Below are positions 1 to 7,322 of a stretch of 34,281 nucleotides of DNA, piece after piece. The stretch spans positions 1 through 34,281 of the forward strand of contig JANQFB010000403.1 of assembly GCA_028278085.1 (NCBI GenBank), written 5' to 3'. The translations under genes and the position numbers were made by a program. Each line of letters begins with the position of its first letter. The stretch's first letter is position 1. The stretch comes from Chitinophagales bacterium (GTDB taxonomy: Bacteria; Bacteroidota; Bacteroidia; Chitinophagales; JANQFB01). Under the pieces are notes generated by a model that ran no database searches, was not told the origin of the DNA, and saw nothing but the letters and a program-made list of their open reading frames with translations.

Positions 1-1
1 C

Positions 2-2113
2 CCCTGCGGCCCTTGTTCGGAGATCCATATAGATATCCGGCCCGAGGCGGAGCGGAAAAAGGAGGATGGGAAAAGCCTGGTGAACCGCGATCATCCGCAG
101 GTGATCGAGATCTGGAACCTCGTTTTCATACAATTCAACCGGTCAGCCGACCGGAAATTGTCACCCCTGCCCGAACAACATGTGGATACCGGTATGGGCT
201 TCGAACGCTTATGTATGGTGCTGCAGGGAAAAACCTCCAATTATGAAACGGACCTGTTCACGCCCCTGATCACACAGCTTGAAAAAGTAACCGGCCAAAA
301 ATACGGAGCACAGGAAACGACTGATATCGCCATGCGCGTGGTGGCCGACCATATCAGGGCCGTAGCCTTTTCCATTGCCGACGGACAGTTGCCCTCGAAT
401 ACCGGGGCCGGATATGTGATCCGCAGGATCCTCAGACGAGCGATCCGGTATGCCTATAGCTCCCTGGAGATCCGGGAGCCGGTAATATTCAGTATGATAC
501 CGGCCCTGGCCGAAGTATTCGACGATATCTTCAAGGAATTGACGGACCAGCTCGATTTCATCCAAAAAGTGATCCGGGAGGAAGAACAGACCTTTTTAAA
601 GACCCTGGAAACGGGTTTGCAGAAGCTCAGCCAGGTAACGCAAGCGATGAAAGGCCAGGTGATCGACGGGAAGATCGCTTTCGAATTATACGATACCTAT
701 GGGTTTCCCTATGATCTGACGGCCTTAATTGCACGCGAAAACGGTTTAGCGATCAATGAATCCGAATTCCAGGAACTGTTGCAAGGCCAAAAGGACCGGT
801 CGCGGAAGGCGACGGCTATCGAAGCGGCCGATTGGGTTTCCATCCATGAAAATGGCAATGCCAATACCTTCGTCGGGTATGACGAGCTGGATAGCGAATC
901 GCAGGTGCTGAAATACCGGCAGATCAAGTCGAAAAACAAGGTGTTGTATCAAATTGTGCTGGATCGTACCCCATTTTATGCCGAAAGCGGCGGCCAGGTG
1001 GGTGATACCGGTACCCTGGAGCTGGAAAACGGGGAACGGATAAAGGTGATCGATACGAAAAAAGAAAATGAGCTGATCGTTCATTTTGTCGACCGCCTGC
1101 CGGCTGAGATCCCGGGTAAAGTACGGGCACACGTGGACCCGCGTAAGCGAAAATTGACGGAAAACAATCATTCCGTAACCCATTTATTACATGCGGCTTT
1201 AAAACAGATCCTCGGCGACCATGTTCAGCAAAAAGGCTCGCTGGTCGATGCCCATCATCTGAGATTTGATTTTTCGCATTTCGAAAAGGTGAGCGAGGAC
1301 CAACTGCAAGCCATCGAACAACTGGTCAATCAGCGGATACGCGACAATATAAGGTTGGATGAAAAGCGGGATATTCCCTACCAGGAAGCCCTGGATCTGG
1401 GCGCAACAGCCCTTTTCGGCGAGAAGTACGGCGACCGTGTCCGGGTAATCACTTTCGATCCGGATTATTCCATTGAATTATGCGGAGGCACCCATGTCCC
1501 TTCAACCGGGCAGATCGGCCTGTTTAAGATCACTGCTGAAAGCGCCATCGCTGCCGGGGTCAGGAGAATAGAAGCGATCACCGCAGCAGCAGCCGAGGAC
1601 TGGGTGAACAACAAGCTGGCCGAATTGAACGAGATCGGTAAGCTGGTCAAACAAAAGCAGCATATCCTGAAAGCCGTTAATGACCTGCAACAACAAAACC
1701 AAAGTTTGCGAAAGGAAGTCGAAAAGCTCTCGGCCGTCCAGGTAAGCGCCTTGAAGGATAGCCTGGTTGAGCAGCAGGAAATGATCGGACCGGTAAGGTT
1801 TATCGGAGCCCGGATAGCCTTGAACCAGGCGGATCAGATCAAGGATCTCGCCTTCACTTTAAACCGGGAGGTGGAAGATCTTTTCGGGATCCTGGGGGCT
1901 GTTGTCAATGACAAGGCTAACCTCACGGTGATCATCCATAAGGACCTGATCGAAAAATACGGGCTGCATGCAGGGAAATTGATCCGGGAATTGTCTTTAC
2001 ATATCAGCGGCGGTGGCGGCGGACAGGATTTCTATGCCACTGCTGGCGGGAAAAACCCGGATGGCCTGGAAAAAGCCATCGAAGCCGCCAAAGAAATGAT
2101 CGAAAAGCTATGA
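2..2113 (+). CDS. alaS: Alanyl-tRNA synthetase, 3' part (5' end cut by window edge)
   Basis: Cytoplasmic enzyme that charges tRNA-Ala with alanine and edits mischarged Ser/Gly. The reading frame is open from base 2 and gives 703 residues; the first residues hold the class II synthetase signature GPCSEIHID, so the GTG at 80 is internal. Bacterial AlaRS is about 875 residues, so roughly 170 N-terminal residues lie outside the window. The editing-domain zinc motifs are visible: HSVTHLLH near 1168-1191 and CGGTH at 1481-1495. The C-terminal DHHA1-type domain ends with a glycine-rich SGGGGGQ segment near 2010-2030. The frame is intact to TGA at 2111-2113. Truncation is only due to the window edge. 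Confidence 0.97.
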   Translation, partial: PCGPCSEIHIDIRPEAERKKEDGKSLVNRDHPQVIEIWNLVFIQFNRSADRKLSPLPEQHVDTGMGFERLCMVLQGKTSNYETDLFTPLITQLEKVTGQKYGAQETTDIAMRVVADHIRAVAFSIADGQLPSNTGAGYVIRRILRRAIRYAYSSLEIREPVIFSMIPALAEVFDDIFKELTDQLDFIQKVIREEEQTFLKTLETGLQKLSQVTQAMKGQVIDGKIAFELYDTYGFPYDLTALIARENGLAINESEFQELLQGQKDRSRKATAIEAADWVSIHENGNANTFVGYDELDSESQVLKYRQIKSKNKVLYQIVLDRTPFYAESGGQVGDTGTLELENGERIKVIDTKKENELIVHFVDRLPAEIPGKVRAHVDPRKRKLTENNHSVTHLLHAALKQILGDHVQQKGSLVDAHHLRFDFSHFEKVSEDQLQAIEQLVNQRIRDNIRLDEKRDIPYQEALDLGATALFGEKYGDRVRVITFDPDYSIELCGGTHVPSTGQIGLFKITAESAIAAGVRRIEAITAAAAEDWVNNKLAELNEIGKLVKQKQHILKAVNDLQQQNQSLRKEVEKLSAVQVSALKDSLVEQQEMIGPVRFIGARIALNQADQIKDLAFTLNREVEDLFGILGAVVNDKANLTVIIHKDLIEKYGLHAGKLIRELSLHISGGGGGQDFYATAGGKNPDGLEKAIEAAKEMIEKL

Positions 2114-2156
2114 AAAAGGACCCCGATATGTTGAACCTTAATAATGAATATACCTG

Positions 2157-2164
2157 TAAGTTTG
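2157..2164 (+). promoter_or_regulatory. Candidate -7 box (TAAGTTTG) for the TlpA-like gene
   Basis: Matches the Bacteroidetes sigma-A -7 consensus TAnnTTTG. It lies about 135 bases upstream of the ATG at 2301, which would give a leader of about 130 nt. No convincing -33 TTTG was found; a TTG occurs near 2131. It could be a chance match in AT-rich DNA. Confidence 0.33.
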
Positions 2165-2300
2165 CTATTCCGGGATCATGCCGTAAATTGTGCGCCAAAC
2201 CGGGCGCTGAACTTAAATTTTTCACCGATTGTTGAAACTAACACGCACCGGGTGGCCGTTTGAGCCTTCCGGTGAGCTAAACAGATAAATTATACAAGCA

Positions 2301-3416
2301 ATGAAACAGTTGATAATGGCCGCGGGATTGATGGTAATGGCTCTGCAGGCCTGCAATAACGAAGCCGAGGATCTCGATCATAAAGGATATATCGTCAAAG
2401 GATTGGCCAAGAATGCCAAGGGCAAAAATGTATACCTGGAATCTTACGTCGATGTGGCCCCGGCTATTATCGATACCGTCAGGGTTGAAGGGGGCAAATA
2501 CAAGCTCAAAGGTTTTGTTAAGGAGCCGGGTATCCATGCGATCCGTATCGGCAAAGACAAGTATATCTTCTTTCTTTTGGACAACTACCATGTAAAGATC
2601 GATTTCGACCTGGAGGATCTCGACAATTATTCGATCACCGGATCCCCTTACGGTCAAACGATCAAGGAAATGCTCAAACGGTCCAAAGAAAGCTCCAAAA
2701 GGCTGAATGCGCTGACCCAGGAATACAGGAATGCTCAGAGAGCGCCCAATTTTATGGCGGAAGCCAGGCGTATTCAAACGGAGCATACCCAAACGGTGGT
2801 CAGGCATTATGCTTACCTGAAGGGCCTGATCGATACCGTACAGAACCCGATCATCGGTGTTTTTGCCGCCAATATGATCGATGCCCAGAGCGAATCGGGA
2901 TTTTTAATGGAATATGCCAAAAAAGTCAGCCAGCAAGCGCCCAACTCCAAGTTTGTCAAACGCTTTGTAAATCAAATGAAAAGATACAGAGGCCTGGCTA
3001 TTGGTGAAGAAGCGCCGGATATCGATCTGCCTACGCCGGAAGGTGGAAGTATGCCCTTATCGTCGTTACGGGGTAAAGTTGTCCTGCTCGACTTTTGGGC
3101 TTCCTGGTGTAAACCTTGTCGCATGGCCAACCCTCATTTGGTTTCGCTCTATAAAAAGTATAGATCCAAAGGCTTTACCATTTACAGCGTATCCCTCGAC
3201 CGGACGAAAAGCCGCTGGGTCAATGCCATCAAACAAGACAACCTGATCTGGGACAGCCATGTCAGCGACCTGAAATTCTGGCAAAGCGAGGCTGCAAAGA
3301 CCTATAAGGTAAGCTCCATTCCCAAAACCTTCCTCATCGACCGGGAAGGCAAGCTGATCGCCAAAAACCTCCGCGGCCAGCAGATCGACAAGAAGCTGGA
3401 AGAGCTGTTTAATTAG
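2301..3416 (+). CDS. DUF4369/TlpA-like thiol-disulfide oxidoreductase lipoprotein
   Basis: A 371-residue protein, probably a membrane-anchored periplasmic thioredoxin-fold reductase of the TlpA/ResA type. The N-terminus is a lipoprotein signal with lipobox LQAC (Cys18). Residues about 27-125 resemble the DUF4369 beta domain that precedes many Bacteroidetes TlpA proteins. A helical linker follows (about 125-230), then an AhpC/TSA-thioredoxin domain (about 233-371). The active site is WCKPC (Cys270, Cys273), with the cis-proline in SSIPKTF (Pro341). The gene stands alone after alaS with a 187-bp gap. Family members reduce apocytochrome c or other extracytoplasmic disulfides; the substrate here cannot be told from sequence. 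Confidence 0.9.
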   Translation: MKQLIMAAGLMVMALQACNNEAEDLDHKGYIVKGLAKNAKGKNVYLESYVDVAPAIIDTVRVEGGKYKLKGFVKEPGIHAIRIGKDKYIFFLLDNYHVKIDFDLEDLDNYSITGSPYGQTIKEMLKRSKESSKRLNALTQEYRNAQRAPNFMAEARRIQTEHTQTVVRHYAYLKGLIDTVQNPIIGVFAANMIDAQSESGFLMEYAKKVSQQAPNSKFVKRFVNQMKRYRGLAIGEEAPDIDLPTPEGGSMPLSSLRGKVVLLDFWASWCKPCRMANPHLVSLYKKYRSKGFTIYSVSLDRTKSRWVNAIKQDNLIWDSHVSDLKFWQSEAAKTYKVSSIPKTFLIDREGKLIAKNLRGQQIDKKLEELFN

Positions 3417-3596
3417 GAATAGCTTTTTTGACAGTTCCTTTCAAACTGGTTGTTTGACAAAAAGCCCCATAGGATATTGAAAATTATTCCCATTGTCGGA
3501 AAAAAATTGCCATTAAAACCCTGGTAACCTGAAATGGACTATCAGCGCTCACAAGAAGTTTGAGATCCTTCGGAATTTACTCGTAATTTGATTGAA

Positions 3597-3676
3597 GAAC
3601 AAGGAACATCGATCAACGATTTCAGAAGTTAGTCTTTTATTCAACTTCTTAAATCTTCAATCGTTAATCCTTGTTC
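3597..3676. repeat. Long imperfect inverted repeat (about 80-nt hairpin) between convergent genes
   Basis: The arms pair in register: GAACAAGGA (3597-3605) with TCCTTGTTC (3668-3676); GATCAACGATT (3611-3621) with AATCGTTAATC (3659-3669), one mismatch; AGAAGTT (3624-3630) with AACTTCT (3643-3649). The loop is about 12 nt. It sits in the 295-bp gap between the convergent thioredoxin gene and purM, so it could act as a two-way terminator, or be a copy of an interspersed palindromic repeat. No second copy was noticed in this window. The rest of this gap (3417-3596) shows no gene. Confidence 0.7.
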
Positions 3677-3711
3677 GACATTCTTCTCATTTGTTGAAGG
3701 GAAAACAGGAT

Positions 3712-4881
3712 TCAGCCATACGAATACACCCCATAAGGGCTGTCGATGGTCAGTTGCTTTCGATCGGATGGTTCGCACCGGCCGATTACCCGGGCCTCGA
3801 TATTGAATTCACCGGCCGTGTCGATGATCCATTGCGCATGTTCCGGAGCGGTGAACAATTCCAGCCGGTGCCCCATATTGAAGACCATAAACATTTCTTT
3901 CCAATCAGTTTGTGAAGCCTGTTGTATGGCAGTAAATAAGGGAGGAACCGGCAGAAGGTTATTTTTAATAATATGGAGTTTGTCGACAAAATGCAAAACC
4001 TTGGTCTGGCCGCCTCCGGTACAATGCACCATGCCGTGTATCCGCTCCCGGTGGTCCATTAGCTTTTTCACGACCGGGGCATAGGTCCTGGTGGGCGACA
4101 GGATCAGCTTGCCCACATCGACCGGTAGATCGGGTAGACGATCGGTCAGGGCATAGGGACCGGTATAAACAACCTCCTCCGCAAGGCCCGGATCATAGGA
4201 TTCCGGAAATTCCTTGCTGAGCTCGTGCCGGAGCAGGTCATGGCGGGCAGACGTCAGCCCGTTGCTGCCCATACCGCCATTGTATGCGGATTCATAGCTG
4301 GCTTGTCCATAGGAAGCCAATCCCACGATCACATCACCTTCGGCGATCCGCTCATTGGTGATCACCTCCGATCTTTTCATCCGGCAGGTCATATTCGCGT
4401 CCACGATAATGGTCCGCACGAGGTCGCCGACATCCGCCGTTTCACCACCCATATGCTGCACTTCGATACCATATGTCTGAAGCCGGTCAAAACATTCGAC
4501 CGTTCCTTCAATGATTTTAGTGATCACTTCACCGGGTATCCGGTGCTTGTTCCGGCCGATAGTCGAAGAAAAAAGGAAACGGTCTGTCGCACCTACACAC
4601 AGCAGGTCATCGAGGTTCATAACGATAGCATCTTGCGCAATACCTTTCCAGACATCCGTATCACCGGTTTTTTTCCAGTACATATAAGCCAGCGAAGATT
4701 TGGTTCCTGCCCCATCGGCGTGCATGGCCACACAATAATCGGGATCATCGGAGAGATAATCGGGCGTTATTTTACAAAAAGCCCGGGGAAACAGGCCTTT
4801 ATCCAGCTTTTTGACCGCCTGATGCACATCTTCTTTGGCAGCGGATACGCCCCGGGCGCCGTATTTCAATTCTTCAGACAT
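3712..4881 (-). CDS. purM: Phosphoribosylformylglycinamidine cyclo-ligase (AIR synthase)
   Basis: Cytoplasmic enzyme of de novo purine synthesis that converts FGAM plus ATP to AIR, the step after PurL. The product is 389 residues from the ATG at 4881, starting MSEELKYGARGVSAAK. The frame is open further up to a TTG at 4905, but that start would lie inside a terminator hairpin, so 4881 is preferred. Recognisable PurM segments include HADGAGTKSSLAY, MNLDDLLCVGA, HMGGETADVGD and VHCTGGGQTKVLHF. The chain is longer than the about 345 residues of E. coli PurM. purL lies 6.3 kb away on the other strand, so the two purine genes are not an operon here. No clear own promoter was seen in the short upstream gap. 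Confidence 0.95.
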   Translation of the reverse strand: MSEELKYGARGVSAAKEDVHQAVKKLDKGLFPRAFCKITPDYLSDDPDYCVAMHADGAGTKSSLAYMYWKKTGDTDVWKGIAQDAIVMNLDDLLCVGATDRFLFSSTIGRNKHRIPGEVITKIIEGTVECFDRLQTYGIEVQHMGGETADVGDLVRTIIVDANMTCRMKRSEVITNERIAEGDVIVGLASYGQASYESAYNGGMGSNGLTSARHDLLRHELSKEFPESYDPGLAEEVVYTGPYALTDRLPDLPVDVGKLILSPTRTYAPVVKKLMDHRERIHGMVHCTGGGQTKVLHFVDKLHIIKNNLLPVPPLFTAIQQASQTDWKEMFMVFNMGHRLELFTAPEHAQWIIDTAGEFNIEARVIGRCEPSDRKQLTIDSPYGVYSYG

Positions 4882-4902
4882 TCCTTGGCTTTTGGATCCA
4901 AA

Positions 4903-4930
4903 CAAAAAAAGAGGCCCGATAGGCCTCTTT
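4903..4930 (-). terminator. Rho-independent terminator of the upstream OmpA-family gene
   Basis: Read on the minus strand, AAAGAGGCC (4930-4922), loop TATCG, then GGCCTCTTT and further T residues to 4904. The stem is a perfect 9 bp with a T-run of 7. It begins 26 nt after the stop codon of the gene ending at 4957 and ends only about 22 nt before the purM ATG at 4881, leaving little room for a separate purM promoter. Confidence 0.85.
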
Positions 4931-4956
4931 CCTGTATATCATAGCTATTATTAAGG

Positions 4957-7074
4957 TCAATTGTCTTTTTTGGCTCCATCATCCCCATTTTCCAAATTCT
5001 CATAGGGTTTGTCGGAAACCCTTCCTTTGGTACCGATTTGGGATTTCTCCCTGGATTCGAGGGTCATCTTGTCGGATAATACCCGGAAAGTTGTCCGGCG
5101 ATTTCTGGCATGCTGCTCTTCCGTACATTCATTGGCCTTAGCGTCGGTACATTCGTTCAAGAGAGTACTTTCTCCATAACCTTTGGCTACCAATCGCTTC
5201 CGGTCGATGCCCCTGGAAGCAATATATTTAACACAGGATTCGGCCCTGCGTTGGGATAATTTCTCATTATAGGAAGCGCTACCCCGGGCATCGGTATGGG
5301 AACCGATCTCGACTTTAATATCCGGATTGGGTTTGATAACATCCTTCACCAGTTTGTCAAGGGTTTGAGCAGCAGTGGGTAATATTTTCCAATCATCGTA
5401 GTCATAATAGATATTTTCCAGCACCAGGTCCACATCTTCGATGAGTGTATCCAGTTCCATCTGAATGGTAAGGACTACGGATAGATTGATCTTGCCTTCC
5501 AACTCACGGGTGGTTACTTCCTGTTCTTTGTTCAGGAATCCGGGCTTGGAGGCTTTTACTTTATAATCCGTATCGGGTTCCAGTTCGTAATGGAATTTCC
5601 CGTTATCATCCGTATTGACCACGATCGGAACACCGTCCATACCGGAAAGCTTGTCATACACGACCAATTCAACTTTGGCGTTTTTGACCGGCTTGTAATC
5701 CAGCACCGGGCTATTCGGATCGGAAGGATCTTTCAGGATCTTTTTCAAGACATCTCCGGACAATTCGAAATAGGCAGGTTTGGTAACGGTGAATTTGTAA
5801 ATATCATCCTTACCCATACCGCCTTTACGGGAAGAGCAAAAATAACCGGTCGATTCGTAGTAGCCCGAATGATTGACTTTGTTGAACTCATCGAACATCA
5901 CACCAAAATCATCTCCACCTGAATTCAAGGGGGCTCTCAAGTTCATCGGCTCATCCCAGCTATCGCCTTTGACCTCGGCAATGAATACATCGAGGCCACC
6001 CATACCGGGCAAGCCGTCAGAAGCAAAATACAGGGAACCGTCGGAGTCAACGTAAGGGAACATTTCGTCACCTGCCGTATTATATTCCGCGCCCAGGTTT
6101 ACCGGAGAACTCCATCCGCTGCCTGTCCGGCTGCTCATGTACAGATCTTTACCGCCATATCCGTCGGGCGGATTGGCAGAAAATATCAATTTGGATCCGT
6201 CTGCGGTCAGGGCGGGATGTCCATAATCCGTGGAATCGCTGAACAGGTCCAAAGAAATCGCATCTTCCCATTTCCCTTCCGAATTCTTACGGGAGTAGAA
6301 GATCTTGCAATAGTCACCCTTACTGTTTTCCATGGTGCTGATACAGCGGGTGAAGAAGATCTCGGTATAGTTGGGATTAAAGATCGCGGTACCCTCGTTG
6401 TCAATGGTATTCAGCATTTCATCGAACAGCTTGGGATTCCCGTATTTTTTGAGATCGTTGAGTTCAGCCACGAAAATATCGGAAAACTTGTTGCCGGTAA
6501 ATTCAAAGGTTTCATCACCGGTAGCATTGGTCCGGTCGGAAGTGAAGACCAGGCTTTTATTTTCATAGAATGTAGGTGCATAATCCGACTGGCCGGAGTT
6601 GATCCCACTTAGGGTTTCCACCTTGTATTTGGACTTGGAAGCCTTCCATCTGATCGCTTCTTCACAAGCTTTGATCTGCACGGCTACTTTGTCTTTCTGA
6701 TCCGGCACTTCCTGTTCATATTTCCTCAATTGTTCAACGGCCACATCATAAGTTTCCAGCTTTTTCAGCATCATGGCATATTCGTAAATGGCCATCGGCC
6801 CGTATTCCAGTTCAACCGCACTCTTATACCATCCGGCTGCTTTGTCAGGATCATTGATGCGCTTGTAACAATCGGCTATCTTATAAGCTTTTTCCGCTCT
6901 TATGGCCTGGTCGGTTTCGCTGTTAAATTCCTTTTCAAGAATTTGAGAAGCCTTCCAGTATTGTTCGGTGTCGTAAGCCTTTTTCCCGTCGATTTCCGAA
7001 GTGGTTGTACAGCCCACTATCACTATACCATAGTACAATGCCAACACAAGAATGCTCAGGTTCCGATTACTCAT
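4957..7074 (-). CDS. PorE-like lipoprotein: TPR, PD40 propeller, CRD and OmpA domains
   Basis: A 705-residue protein, probably a periplasmic lipoprotein anchored in the outer membrane that binds peptidoglycan. The signal peptide ends in lipobox IVGC (Cys22). Domains in order: TPR-like helices (about 30-145), a WD40-like PD40 beta-propeller (about 160-430, with repeats such as ADGSKLIFSA and DSDGSLYFASDG), a carboxypeptidase-regulatory-like beta-sandwich (about 435-540), and an OmpA C-terminal domain (about 550-668). The peptidoglycan-binding pair is present: Asp595 in SHTDARG and Arg610, 15 residues later. This order matches Porphyromonas PorE, a T9SS component, but many paralogues share it, so the porE name is not assigned. 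A strong terminator follows the stop. A charged tail of about 35 residues follows the OmpA domain. Confidence 0.88.
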   Translation of the reverse strand: MSNRNLSILVLALYYGIVIVGCTTTSEIDGKKAYDTEQYWKASQILEKEFNSETDQAIRAEKAYKIADCYKRINDPDKAAGWYKSAVELEYGPMAIYEYAMMLKKLETYDVAVEQLRKYEQEVPDQKDKVAVQIKACEEAIRWKASKSKYKVETLSGINSGQSDYAPTFYENKSLVFTSDRTNATGDETFEFTGNKFSDIFVAELNDLKKYGNPKLFDEMLNTIDNEGTAIFNPNYTEIFFTRCISTMENSKGDYCKIFYSRKNSEGKWEDAISLDLFSDSTDYGHPALTADGSKLIFSANPPDGYGGKDLYMSSRTGSGWSSPVNLGAEYNTAGDEMFPYVDSDGSLYFASDGLPGMGGLDVFIAEVKGDSWDEPMNLRAPLNSGGDDFGVMFDEFNKVNHSGYYESTGYFCSSRKGGMGKDDIYKFTVTKPAYFELSGDVLKKILKDPSDPNSPVLDYKPVKNAKVELVVYDKLSGMDGVPIVVNTDDNGKFHYELEPDTDYKVKASKPGFLNKEQEVTTRELEGKINLSVVLTIQMELDTLIEDVDLVLENIYYDYDDWKILPTAAQTLDKLVKDVIKPNPDIKVEIGSHTDARGSASYNEKLSQRRAESCVKYIASRGIDRKRLVAKGYGESTLLNECTDAKANECTEEQHARNRRTTFRVLSDKMTLESREKSQIGTKGRVSDKPYENLENGDDGAKKDN

Positions 7075-7174
7075 ATGGGTTCGATTGATTGTAAAGAATT
7101 TGTTTTGAAGATTTTCGGGCGCTAATCTAAAGAATATTTTTCGTTAAAACAAGAAATACTTTAACATTTAATTA

Positions 7175-7182
7175 CAAATGTA
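7175..7182 (-). promoter_or_regulatory. Candidate -7 box (TACATTTG on minus) for the PorE-like gene
   Basis: On the plus strand it reads CAAATGTA, the reverse complement of the Bacteroidetes TAnnTTTG box. Predicted transcription would start near 7168, giving a leader of about 95 nt before the ATG at 7074. The surrounding 248-bp gap (7075-7322) is AT-rich and holds no gene. Confidence 0.38.
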
Positions 7183-7322
7183 TATTAATATGGACAGCCT
7201 TAAAAATAGTGGTTTTTAGCCTAAAAAAGCAGCTATTCGAAATTCTTCTTGGAATGAAATATGGCTTTGGGAATCAAGGTATTAAAAGGGCACCGTTTGC
7301 GTACCATTTATGCTTACATCGG

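Noticed and set aside
4225-4944. 239-codon plus-strand frame
   Set aside because: Antisense to purM and through its terminator; no protein-like features.
7197-7225. TAAAAA...TTTTTA hairpin downstream of glnN considered as its terminator
   Set aside because: The stem is all A/T and short; not convincing as a terminator.
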